NCBI GenBank assembly: GCA_015680685.1
Contig: MNCI01026431.1
Coordinates: forward strand, 523,377 to 587,376
Direction: 5' to 3'
Length of the DNA stretch: 64,000 nt
Source: Gnetum montanum
Taxonomy: Eukaryota > Streptophyta > Gnetopsida > Gnetales > Gnetaceae
Shown here: piece after piece, positions 35,517 through 46,711 of the stretch
Layout: the number at the start of each line of letters is the position of its first letter
Position numbering within the stretch: the stretch's first letter is position 1
Notes under the pieces: model-generated
The model's database searches: none
The model's input: the letters and a program-made list of their open reading frames with translations, nothing else
Told to the model about the DNA's origin: nothing
Position numbers and translations under genes: made by a program

Positions 35517-35706
35517 GCATGGAAGCATATGAGTAGTATGCAAGCAGAAAGCAGTGGGGTTGCTACGCCAGGCGAAGCTACTTCTTGACCCAACGTGCGT
35601 TGAGTGAAACGTAAGGCTGAGGCACTCTGCTAGGGCATGCGTTGACATCATCACCTTCCACTTGGAAGGGAAACTCAATCCGTATGTTTTTGTTTTGGGG
35701 ATCAAC

Positions 35707-36430
35707 TTACTGAGTTGACCCCTCTATTAGGTAGTTAGTGTAAGTTGTGATAGGTGCTTCGTTCTCAGAAGGTATGACCTCCGAGCTTTCTTCCACACCT
35801 ACGTTGTGGATCACTTGCATTGCTACTTTGTCACCGTGGATCACCACTTCTCTGCCTACGTAAGGCAGGTGGATTTCCTGGTGTATGGATGATGAAACAA
35901 CCCTAAGTTGTGCTAACCAGGATCTCCCCAAGATCATGTTAAACCTAGGCATTTCCTCGACTACGATGAACGTTGCATTTGTGGGGAACTAGTCCCCTGC
36001 TACGAAGTTTATCTGAACTGTGCCCTTTACCACGACTTGCGCCCCATTGAATGACCTCAAGCAAGACCTCGTTGTGGGTTAAATCTGGTCGATCAAGCCC
36101 AACTTGTCTATAATGGGGAAGGGGATGACATTCGTGGAAGCCTCATCGTCAACATGTACTTTTCAGATCTGGTGTTGGGACCTGAATTGTGATGAAAAGA
36201 GGTGCCGTAGTCACTTGACCCCCTTTGGGATCTTCCCTAATGGCATCATTGCCAAAGGTCAGTTGAGGCTGTTCTGACCTTGTGAGCGTGGAGGAAAGCA
36301 TGAATGAGTGGATCACTTCTTCTTCCACTGGCATGTCTTCATTGATCGAAATCATTGTCAACATGCAAATCAGAGCCTCGTGATGCGAGATGGATGTCAT
36401 GATCAGGTTGTATAAACTCAATGTCATGTT
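35707..36430 (-). pseudogene. Aspartic protease region of element D (decayed)
   Basis: On the minus strand the stretch ending at 35707 begins MPRFNMILGRSWLAQLRVV, the second-lobe motif (ILGRxWL) of retroelement proteases, followed by HQEIHLPYVG and a hydrophilic tail. Upstream at 36427-36149 is a connected frame leading from gag. The DSG/DTG triad itself is not clearly readable because the reading is broken at about 36100-36140. RT should follow but is replaced by hairpin repeats and the antisense gene. Confidence 0.7.
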
Positions 36431-39383
36431 TTTTTGTTTTAGAGCTTGTTTGACCTATGTGAGGATGTCTAAGAGATCTTGGCTACCCCCTTGTTTGATG
36501 CTTTCCTCCTCTTCTATCTGTCCCAGAAGACAAATTTCTCGAGGAGGGGCGACTTCAGATTTGGGTTCAGATCCTTGTTGGTAGAGTGATGCAGGCTACG
36601 TGGTCATGTTGACCTTCACCATTGGTGGTGAAGGCACAGACACAAGGAGCAAATGCGTAGGCTTGGGGGTACCTTGGGTGGTACTTCCCTTCAATGTCTC
36701 TCTCGCGAAGTGGATGTCTCGCCTTGTGGGGCGAGAAGACTGTTTAGCTATTTTGCGTGAGATAGGGGTCATTGAAGACATCGGCCCCTTGACAATGAAT
36801 GGAGCTAGAGGTGTTAATGGGTGGGACCATGTGGCCCCGCCAACAAATGGTGAAAAGGTGGATGCCCGTGGTGGAACTTTTAGGATGAATGGCTGCTTCG
36901 AGCTTTGATTAGCTGCTCGTGGTGCTGGTGCATTACGCTAAGGCACATGGACCACGAATGACTACTGGGGTGGCCTAGGATCATTGTTAATGCCAATGGT
37001 GTTGATTATGTAACTAGCATTGTTAGCATTGAGGGGATCTATGTAGACATGCATAGATTGGTTTTTAGGACGTACTGGGTTACTTTCATCTAGCACTAGT
37101 TTCCCCTAGTCAATTAATCTCTAGATGTCATCCTGTAATGCTAGAAAGTACTCCATGTTGTGACCACACTATTGGTGATAGTCACAAAACATGTCTAGCC
37201 TGAAACCCCTAGGAACTGGAGGCTCATTGGGTAAGGCCAAAGAGGGGTTCCTAAGGAGCTTGCTGTAGCGTTGATGTCTTGCGATTGCTTCTTCTGACAT
37301 ATGCTTGTGTTGGATGTATCTCACTGCCAATAGCTGCTTCAGAAGCTCTAAGGGCTTAAGAGGTAGTACTTCGAGTGGTCTTTGCACTCAAAGTTGGATT
37401 TGGGTTGTGCAAATGCCTCAAGTGTAGGTATAGCAGGTTGCAGCATGTGGCCCTATTTGGGCATGGGGTTAGCCATGGGTGTGGCCAATTTCTTGGAGTT
37501 TTTGCTATTGTTGTTGCTAGGTTTGGGCTTGGCCTCGGTCACCACAGTGGCCACTATGGTTGTTGGGGCTTTACCCTTATCCTTCTTTGTGAATTTATTT
37601 TTGTAAGCAAGGAAAGTTGGGTCTTTACTTTCCTCGGAAACATCTTGTATGCTCTTGGTCTGAGCAAAAGCCTAACTAAGAGAGTGAGGATCAAGGTAGT
37701 ACAATTTAGACTTGATGAAGTTGTTCACTATGCCCTTAAAGATGGCCAGCAAGTGGGCCTCTGCGATGGGCTCATGGATTTCGTTAAGGGTTACACTCCA
37801 ACGTTGGATGAACTTTGGGACTGGTTCTAGGGGGTCTTGCTTCATGCTCATTAACTAATCCAGCATGGTTTCTAGCTTCAAGTTGTACTTGAAGTGCGTC
37901 ACGAACTAGCTCAGTAGCTCTTCCATAGTTGCAATGGATGAGCATGGCAATGTGCAGTACCAATCCAAGGTTTTCCCTACTAGGGACATGGTGAAGACAT
38001 GAATAATTGTATGCAGCCATTGTTGTAATAGTAAAGAATCAAACCTAAAGGTGACAAGATGTGCATTGGGATCTCCCTCCCCATCATACTTCGTGAAGTG
38101 TGGGAGGGACATCCCTAGGGGCAGTGTCAAAGCAGGGATTGCAGGGCTGATAGGGTCTTCTTAGTAGAAGTCCATGACTTATACCGTGTCAGACCCAGTA
38201 GCTTTGAGACATTTTATTTCCTTAGTGAGGGTCTGGATGAGTTGGAACGCTTGGTCCAAACCCTACAACATTGTGGATGGTTGGGGAGCTACGAAGGCAG
38301 CCCCCACCTATGGTATGGTGGGGGTGGTAGTGTGACCCATCGGTGGTACCGTTGGGGTAGCCCCTACGGGTAATGTTGCTTGTGTTGTCCACCACCCAAC
38401 AGATGGTGCTATTGGAGCAGCAACTATGGTTTGAGCCACCGGATAGAGCGCTTGTGTCGCCAGCGGAATAGACCATAACCCTGTATTAGGTTGTACCATT
38501 TTCCAGGCTTGGTAGTTCTAAGGGAGAATATAGTGAGACATCTATGAAGGTTACGAGGTAGGCAAAGAAGTGAATGGGGCCCACCATGTGGATGGGCTGG
38601 GGCCCGTCACAGTGGATGGAATAGAAGTGAGTGTAGAAATAGATGTGGAAGCTGTGTACGATCATGAAGTAGGCATAGTATGAACATGTGGTAGGGTAGC
38701 CATGATTGGCTTATGATGTGCTATAGGAATAGACTGCTGAATAGCCTACAAAGGGATAGTAGCTGCAAACGACACAGGTGAAATAGGTGAAAGAGGACGT
38801 TGAAACGTCGTGGAGTTAACATGGCTACCCATGGAAGTTGTAGTTACGAGTTGCGGAGTATAGGCATAATCACAAAGGGAGCAGTGCTAGACAACGACTT
38901 GGCCCAGAAGGACTGGGTAGGAGGGACAGGAACGGGGTTGGTTGGACCTCCCTTGTCTGATTGGGAATCAATTTCCTCCTATTCATCCTAAAAGGAATCA
39001 TCTTGGTTGGATGCTATGTCCTATTGCTCCCTAATCCTAGCCAATTGGATTAGTTGGTCTAGAAGCCTTTGTTCTGTCTGTGTCAAAGGTAAGGAAATGC
39101 CAAGAGTAGGAACAAACTCCTTCCCGTTGCAGTAATCGAACGCGAAGCTACATTTTTCTTTGAGTTCGTGCATGTCCAAGGGCAGATTTACCTGCACCTT
39201 TGCATAGAGGAAGCTGTAACGCTCGTGTTGCTAGGGCAACCTCTCAGGTCCTTGATTTTGGATTCTGAGAGATCAACACATCTCCAACATCGAGTTCAGT
39301 GGTTTTTTAGCACCAGTAGTACCTTGAACCGTGATGGGAACTTCAACGTTGAAGGTGTTAGTGGTAGTGTTCGAAAAAGCCAT
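36431..39383 (-). pseudogene. gag of element D (decayed)
   Basis: On the minus strand it starts at ATG 39383 (MAFSNTTTNTFNVEVPITVQ). About 290 residues are followed by a Pro/Thr/Ala-rich section (38500-38310). The Retrotrans_gag core is at about 38110-37650: PHFTKYDGEGDPNAHLVTF, SLVGKTLDWY, MEELLS. After it come AHLLAIFKGIVNNF, a basic stretch (37387-37169, RHQRYSKLLRNPS and MFCDYH) and a linker to protease at 36780-36430. No zinc knuckle is evident. Interrupted by scattered stops and probably frameshifts. Confidence 0.8.
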
Positions 39384-39450
39384 TGTTAAGCAAGTAGTTA
39401 TGCAAGAGGAATGCAAAGAGCACAAAGAAACTAGAAAGCAACAAAAAGAA

Positions 39451-40110
39451 GGCTTTACATCTTGTCAGGTTCCCGAGGAACCGTCGAGGCGATCGATTTG
39501 TACCACACAAAGTGTAAAGAACCACAAAAGGGTGTCACGTTTATGCTAGTGTGTGATAGGGTACAGAGCACGTGCAAGACTACTGTAAGATGGGCAAGTT
39601 AGCTAGCGGTCAAAGGCTTTGCGTGTTGCAGGATCCTCGAGGGACCGTCGAAGTGACCGATCTGTACTGCACGATGGGGTACAGAACGCATGCAAGACTA
39701 CCATAAGACAAGTTTAGTTAATTGGAAATCAAGGAGGCTTTATGCCTCACAGGGTTTCGAAGGAACCGTTGAAGCAACCAACCTGTACCACACAAAGCGT
39801 AAACAACCGTAAGAGGGTGTCGCATTTATGCTAGTGCATGATAGGGTATAGGGTGCATGCAAGACTACCATAGGATAGGTAAGCTAACTAGAGATCAAGA
39901 AGGCTTTACGCCTCGCAGGGTCCCCGAGGGACCATCAAAGTGACTGATCTATACCGCCCGATGGGGTACAAAACGCATGTAAGACTACCGTAAGATAGGC
40001 TAGTTAACTAGCGACTAGAGGCCTTGTGTTCTATGGGGCTCTCGAGGAACTGTCGAGGCAACTGATCTGCACCACACAAAGTGCAAACAACCACAAAAGG
40101 GTATCACATT
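39451..40110 (-). repeat. Dimeric tandem repeat in the leader of D
   Basis: AGGCTTTRYG units start at about 39451, 39615, 39736, 39902 and 40020. Spacings of 164, 121, 166 and 118 bp alternate long and short, giving a dimer of about 285 bp. Each unit has GAGGRACCGTCGA-like and CATGCAAGACTACC blocks. The long unit also has CACACAAAGTG and GGGTGTCRCRTTTATGCT. It lies between the 5' LTR and gag of D. Confidence 0.8.
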
Positions 40111-40180
40111 TATGCTTATGCATATCAAGGTGAAGATGGCTCACAGAACTACTGTGACACATAGAAAAGGCACCAAGAGG

Positions 40181-40197
40181 CCCTCCTTCTAGCGCCA
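40181..40197 (-). promoter_or_regulatory. Primer-binding site of D
   Basis: The minus strand reads TGGCGCTAGAAGGAGGG, six bases after the LTR end. It differs from the tRNA-Asp-type site of A-C. I recall similar sites in Tat-group elements but cannot name the tRNA with confidence. Confidence 0.65.
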
Positions 40198-40203
40198 GAA
40201 AAC

Positions 40204-41778
40204 TATAGTGACCAAAAACGTCGACGACTAGAAAAAACATCGAGGGGTTGGAGGGCATGATAATTTCAACCCCATATCCATAGGAGGGCTGTGTTGGATG
40301 TGAGCAGATACAGGGCACCCTGAACAGTCTGGTCAATCAGACAAGGACTTAATCGACGTCTATATAGCCTTTTTCAACATATAGTTTTGAAAATGGGAAC
40401 GAAAATGCGAAGTAATGCTTGAAAGTAAATAAAGTAGCAAATAGTGCAAAAACACAACAATAAGCAAGAAAAAAAGTAAAATGCAGTTAGAAAAATGCAC
40501 CGCTCCGAAGCTACAAGTTTGCTCTGTCAAGGTGGATACAATCGGTTGCACAGCGTGGTGGAGTACAGAGATCCCGAGAGTAACTAGGACGTGTAGAGAA
40601 AAACAGGTTGTGCGCTTGGGCACATACTTAGATATTGACAATGCGGGGATTCTACCAAGGTGGTAGAAGGGGGATGGAACAAAATGCCAGCTAAAAATGC
40701 TAACTATTTGTAGTGTCAAACAGAAAGCTTATAATGTTTGATGTTACAATGTGCCAGGAAGAGAACTTGAATGCCAGAGAGAGGAAAAGTTGAAGAATTC
40801 AAAAAATTTCTGAACCCTTTAAATGCTGCAAGGGGCAATTTGGATGCCACATGCCTTGGGCCCATGTTGACTTGCTTATGCTGCACGTGCCATGCATGAG
40901 CGTTGGACTTACATGACTGTTGTAATGTGAGCCTACCATGCCGTAACTATGAGCCTGCCATGCCGTAATTGCACTGTCAGCGTCTGAAGACGTGTGCCAA
41001 TGGTCCAATTAGGTGAAGTGGATTGATGTCACACAACCACCTACATTCCTTGCTATGCTTTGTAGCGTAGCATGCTTGGCGTATCATAGCACCTTGTCGT
41101 GTGTCCTGCTACATGTGTGTTGCATGCTTGCTACGCTACATAGCGTAGTATAGCGTAGCGACTGGCCTTAGTCATGAAAATTTTGTCGATTTGCCAACTT
41201 TTCTTCCTGTGTTGCAAGACTTACAAACTTGTTGATTCTACCCTTTAAGTTGCCTTCTGTCTCTTTAGCAGGATTTCTACGCCTTGCTGCGCCATGTAGC
41301 TTAGCATAGCATAGTAGCAGACATGGTTTGTCGCTTCCTAATAGAAAGGGACATTGTTGAAGGACTTGAAATTGAGCAAGGGAATTGGTTGTATAGCTAT
41401 CGCCATGCTATGCTATGCTATGTAGCATAGCGTGGCACTTCATTCTACAATCATTTTCTGAAGATTGCTTCGCTACATAGTAGGGCGTAACATAGCGTAG
41501 GAGACTTAATGACTTAGAAAAATTGCCGAACTATTTTGCGCATCCTGAGCACTGCTGTCAACTCCGCACATCGTTTCTGAGAAGGTTGTCAGCTGTGCAA
41601 ACTACTTAGGTGGACAGGCAGGATGATCCGTAGAGCCTATTTATACCTAAAGAAGAAAATTTGCTGAACTGGCCGGCCTAAATTTAGAGCATTCTCCTCC
41701 CGAAGAACTATTGTGGTGCTATGCGAATTGCAAGGCCTGGTGAAGCAAGAATGACTTAGAATTTTTTGGGATGTTTCA
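40204..41778 (-). repeat. 5' LTR of element D
   Basis: Plus-strand ends TATAGTGACC...ATGTTTCA, 1575 bp, pairing with 25851-27363. GCTACG/CGTAGC palindromes lie at 41050-41160 and 41400-41500. Confidence 0.9.
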
Positions 41779-42640
41779 AAAGGTAGACCAAATGTGTGAC
41801 TCCCTAGATAGTAGGTTTGAAACTATTCTTAAAATTGTAGAGGAGTCTAGAGAGCGAGGTAGTGACCATGACAAAAAGAAAAAGAGAGAAGTGGACAATG
41901 CATGTAACAAGGGTAAGGATAAAATGGCCATCACAGAAGAGGTTGTGGATTCAGACATGGACAATGATAGTGGATGTGAGATATGCCAATATGACCATCC
42001 TAAGGGATGTTGCCTAGTGATCTCACATCTACAAGAGTCTGGGGGTGTATGCACTCAACCCACAACTTAATAAACAACAAGCACCTTGACAATTACCTTA
42101 TCCCCAAGGTAATCCAAGGTAGTTTCACCAACCCTCAACATATTATCCAAGTGGAACTCCATCACAACCCATTGAGCAACATCAACAGTGGCAATACCCA
42201 TAGTCATGGGGGATGCCACCACCAAGGCAACAATACCCCTACCAGCAACCTGACCCATATGGCTACTACGTGTAGCACCCAATCTCTCCACGTGACTTTG
42301 CTAGTCATGTTACACCACAACATCACTACCAAGCTCTTGAGTATTGTAGAACTCCTTCTCCTAGGGGAGATAACCCACAAACATACCATCCTTCAAATCC
42401 ATCCACAACTCTCACACCAATAGCTCCACTAGCACTCGCTCCAGCAATGCAAGGGAAACTCCCTACTCAACCATAGCAATGCAATGCCACAAGGGCTATA
42501 AATACTCAACCCATTGTTGTATCTAACAACCATATAAATAAAAGACCTTTCTTCAGAGCCAACAGTCCAACCAAGCCCTTACAACCACAAGCGGTTGAAC
42601 CTCTAAATGCCTCTCCATCAAATAAGGCTTCAGAGCTCCC
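41779..42640 (+). pseudogene. gag of element C, 3' part, and linker to protease
   Basis: It resumes the gag cut at 25850. KVDQMCDSLDSRFETILKIV matches 5806-5870 of A. It is followed by a charged stretch, acidic VVDSDMDNDSGCEIC and HPKGCC. After the stop at 42068-42070 the linker to 42640 is rich in Pro, Gln and Tyr (PYPQG, YYPSG, QQPDPYGYY). No zinc knuckle of the CCHC type is seen. Confidence 0.83.
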
Positions 42641-42659
42641 TTCAAATCAAACACTAACC

Positions 42660-43225
42660 TCAATGCATATGGTTATGTTAACATATGCCATAATTGACTA
42701 GATTAAGATTGGCCACCTTCCCAGAAAATTCTCTAATCCTGGAAGCCCCCTAATCTATCTCCAAATTGCTGGGAATGAGCCATGCAAAGCTCTTCTGGAT
42801 TCAGGTTTTGAAGTCAACTTAATATCACAAGAAATGTATAAAGCTTAGAACCTACCCCCATTAAGGAAGAGAAATATTTGCCTAGAGTTGGCCGGCCAGT
42901 CCATCACTATTCCCTTGGGACTAGCGGAGGACATCGTTACCACTGTGTGTGTGGGTGGTCGTACCTAGTTGATTTCTTAGTAATACAAGTGAATAACGAT
43001 AAAGGGAAATTCCCAATAATAATGGGAAGGGCATGGATAAGTACTGTAGATGCACATCTAGGAATCCATGATCTTTCCCTGGAAATATCTAAGGAGAACA
43101 CTTTTGGAAAGATCGAGAAGAAGAAGGTTCCATGCATCGCATACAGTGATACAGGGTGCAATTACGTGCAGAGATCATGGGTTGTGCAAAGTTTAGCATT
43201 ACCTGCATGCAACCGATGTGCATAA
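42660..43225 (+). pseudogene. Aspartic protease domain of element C
   Basis: LLDSGFEVNLISQEMYKA carries the DSG active site at about 42797-42850. After GLAEDIV a two-base insertion in a GT run (about 42944-42952) shifts the frame. The second lobe (FPIIMGRAWISTVDAHLG) and CIAYSDTGCNYVQ continue in the new frame, to a stop at 43223-43225. Nothing of RT, RNase H or integrase follows. Confidence 0.8.
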
Positions 43226-45215
43226 GACATCAATATACAAAAGTGTCTATATGCAGCAGCCACACAACAAGAAGACACTGAGTGGCTGATAGCTAATCAA
43301 GAGAGCAACTTACTAACATGCATGAAACTAACTGAGTCCTCAGTTCCTTTTTAAGTTTTTTTTTACACATTTTTGTTTTAAAAATTTCTTTAACTTTTCA
43401 TGTTTTTGTTTTGCAACATCATTTATACTTTTTCATTTATTTGTGTGAGTATTTGTTTTGTTTGTTTTTTTTTTGTTTTTATTTTTGTTAGATTTGTCAC
43501 TTAATAAGTGCTCCTGATGGTGGTATGAACTGTATTCTATGGATTGCTAATGTTTGGTTTTTACCTTTGAGTTATAATGTTGATACTAAGGTATGGTTTT
43601 TTTGATATAACAGGCAATGAGCCCATGTCATCCATGCATCCATAAATTTCTATGGGCTCTCTTGGCTTGGAACTATGCAGTCCCTTTTTTTAATGATAAA
43701 ACTATTAACAAATTGGTGACTAGGCATTTCTCAAACTGAGGAAGGACTCAAGGACTAAAAAGGGTGTGACTTTAAGGGGATTTGATGCATTTGTGCTGAA
43801 CATTCTCTTGGGTGCTTAGATGTTTTCTTCTTTATTTTTCCTTACCATTCTAATGTTGCTCCATTATCAGGAAGCTGAGCCAATAAAAATATGTCTTTGC
43901 ATGGTGTGTTTCTCATGCAACAAAAAAAAAATAGTGAGAATTTAAAGCACATCCCTTAGACACAATAATTATTTGGGCTACAAGCACTAGTTATGGAACT
44001 AAGCAAACACGTTCCCTCTAACTAGTGTCCTCTCTTGCTTCCTACTTTCCCCTTTCTCATTTTCTTGGAATGGTGGTGACTCTTTGGCAGAAGCATTCTT
44101 ATTACTTCAAGTGGATGGATTGGCCAAGTGTATTAATGCAAAGTCACTAGATGTGGATTTTGAGGCTAGATTTGGAATGAGATCTACTCAGTTACATTAA
44201 TCATACATACACAAGGGGCTATACACCACCTTGTTCTTGGGACTCAATTCCATTATCTTCTCCTCATCATTCTTTCTTCATTTTCCACCTCATTGCCAGC
44301 TGTATCAGTAGTTTATATTTTGGTTAATGCATTGTTTTATTTTTGGTGAATTCTTATGGTTAAGACTTTAACTCTTGCTCCCAAATGACATTTTTAGAGC
44401 CTACGAACTCTTTGAATGTTGGTTTTTCAAGGCATAAAGGGCATGAGCCTACTTTGGGGAGGATCCACTAGCATTCCTATTTGGTGCACCGGTTAACTTC
44501 TTTCCCTTAAACATTTCTACAATCAACATTTTTTTTATTCATTCCCATCTTTGACATCCATTTTATCGGTGTTGCTGTTGTTTATTTTTCTCAATCTTTC
44601 TTATTCCTTATATTTTTCCATTTTATTGCTATCAGAGGATCGCTCTTAGTCATCAGGGCCCTAGTCCAATTTTTTCAATTTTCCTAACCCCTACACCTTA
44701 GGTAGTCATCAATGTTATATCTCTAGAATCTGTATTAGGCATATCACAACTCAACTAATGGACCACTGAGGCAAGGTATCAACTGTATTGTGATTTACTT
44801 ATCCTTGCTCATATGTGATTGTGTTGTGTGTGTAGATGGCAATCATACAGTAATGGACTGGATTTGGAGGAAACACTCAAGATGGACTGGTGCTGGAACA
44901 GTTGTGCAAGGAATAAGATTGATGGAATGACTATAGATGGATAATGGAAGGCGCAAACCTAGCATCTGTAGCAACACGTCTTCTTCTTTTCTCTCTCTCT
45001 CTCTTCTCTCGCAGCTGCCAAACAAGGCTAGATGTCAATTGTGTATAGTGTTCATTCTTGTAGTCATGAACACTAATATTGTCATGTATTGTAATGATTG
45101 ATCTATTCACATGTCATCCCTTTCATCATTAGTTGTCATTCAAGTCAATAATCCCATACCTTCTCAATATTTTGTAAGGAACTCGAGGATGAGTTTTCAT
45201 TCAGTCATGGGGCTA
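43226..45215 (+). other. 3' untranslated region of element C (pol deleted)
   Basis: After about 120 bases homologous to the protease-RT spacer of A (7200-7390) the text jumps to a T-rich tract (43355-43500) and then matches 1-1747 of element E. So pol is removed cleanly between about 43345 and 43355. No gene seen. Confidence 0.75.
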
Positions 45216-45997
45216 TGATGAGCTGTGATATCACGTACATGATATCGTGTACTACCTCATCTTCTACAAATAAGAGGCGGCACCCTTTGTTCCAGGATAG
45301 TAAGACTTAGACCCTTAGCCAAACTCTTGCAGTTTCATTAGTCCAGAGTTAGAATAATTTCTGTGTGCTCCCAGTAGAAGTCATAGAGTGAACGGATCTT
45401 TATTCGAGTAATTTGTACTTGAGCACACATTTGTGTATGGAAATAAAGATGAACTTTATGATAAACCTTGCAGCATACAGATTAAGCTAAATAGTAATTA
45501 ATTAGTGTTGAATTTTTAAATGCTTTTCTAGTTAATTAATATCTTTCTCATCTTTCAACCCTCTTAGTTAAATACACTCAGTACGACCGCTTCGAGCATG
45601 CGTATACTGCTTGGTAACCCAGTAACGATTAGCGTTTGGTAATCCTAGCAGTGTTGCACTAGTTCAGGATGTGTACAGCAAGTGGGAATGGCTACTAGTG
45701 TTAGGAACATTTAGAACTTAGTTAATCAATAGTTAGTGTAAGTTAGTCACTTAGTTCTCTCTACTTCTCTTTATTAGCATAAGACATAAGAAATATAAAA
45801 GATATAAAAAGTCATATACCTCAAGCTTACTTAACCATACAACCGTGACAATAAAAGTAAGTTTGGGAAGACAACGATTGATTAACCCTAAGTGTTCCAT
45901 AAGGCGCATAAGCACTTAGTCCTTGGAGTTCGACTGGATCGCACATGAAATGCTCATAGTCGTATGGTTGAGTGTAGGGATACCTCACCACTCATCA
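45216..45997 (+). repeat. 3' LTR of element C
   Basis: TGATGAGCTGTGATATCACG...CACCACTCATCA, 782 bp. The TATA box has decayed to TACAAATA. Confidence 0.88.
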
Positions 45998-46711
45998 AAA
46001 TATGTGCTCCCTAATGGCCTCTTTCTCCTTCAGTTCATTCTTCAATCAAAAAATCATTTATGTGCATAATCTAGCCCTCTTCAAGCATTTCATTATGTTT
46101 ACAACTTTTTTGACTCTCTAAGGATTCTAATTTCATGCTCAAACTCTTCATTTTTTGCCTAATTTTTATTGAGAAAAATTTTGATCACAGGCCCCATCGA
46201 TGGGATTCTATCTATAGAACTAACTGTGTAGACAAGATCCCATCGATGTGGCTCAAAAATTCTCTATATAGTGGCCAATGCTTTGCAAAATTTTCACATT
46301 TACTCACAAACAAAGGGGGGTTTTGAAGTTTTTAGAGCCAAGAATCTTCCAGAGCTTGTAACTCTTAAACTGTTTGTCTGATTATCCTTGTTTTTCAATC
46401 CTGTAGCTACCAAAGGTAACCTTTCTGTTGTGAGGGCCACAAACCTTAGGTTTTTGATAAATTTTTTTTAATTTCTAACTCCTACAAAGGTTTACCTAAT
46501 AAACTAACATTAAAATCATCAATTTATGAATGTTAAATCCTTCCAACAAACTCTGGTGACCTTATTTATTAAAATAATGTCAAAATAACATTAAAATAAT
46601 TAATTTTCCATGGTCACAACTTGGCCAAGTGTAACTAACCAATGAGATAAGGTACCTAAACATTATAAGTTACACACCATAGGCTAATCCTTAGTTCTAT
46701 TATGATCATAG
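45998..46711 (+). other. Untranslated region of B, right of element C
   Basis: Continues the B sequence homologous to 11680-12284 of A (CTAGCCCTCTTCAAGCATT block near 46070). No coding sequence supported. Confidence 0.6.

Larger units (their letters stand above)
25851..41778 (-). mobile_element. Element D: Tat-like Ty3/gypsy element (minus strand) inserted in the gag of C
   Basis: The perfect 5-bp target duplication AAAGG is at 25846-25850 and 41779-41783. LTRs are 40204-41778 (5' on the minus strand) and 25851-27363. On the minus strand the order is: primer site, dimeric tandem repeat, gag, protease, an antisense intron-bearing gene in place of RT-RNase H, integrase, hairpin repeats, purine tract AAAGAGGGCCCAA, 3' LTR. 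In about 118 aligned LTR bases I count some 13 differences. It is the innermost and so the youngest of the four. Confidence 0.92.
23244..45997 (+). mobile_element. Element C: gag-protease-only Ty3/gypsy element inserted in B
   Basis: Bounded by LTRs at 23244-24059 and 45216-45997. B sequence, judged against A, continues on both sides. No clear target duplication is left (right flank AAATA, left flank AATTG). It carries gag and protease, then passes directly into the 3' untranslated region: RT, RNase H and integrase are absent. D is inserted in its gag. Without D it is about 6.8 kb. Confidence 0.88.

Noticed and set aside
39451-40110. Regularly spaced repeats as a possible CRISPR-like array
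   Set aside because: Units are 118-166 bp, adjacent and diverged, within a plant retrotransposon leader. It is an ordinary tandem repeat.
45998-46002. AAATA as the target duplication of element C
   Set aside because: The left flank at 23239-23243 does not match. The boundary of C is set by LTR homology alone.
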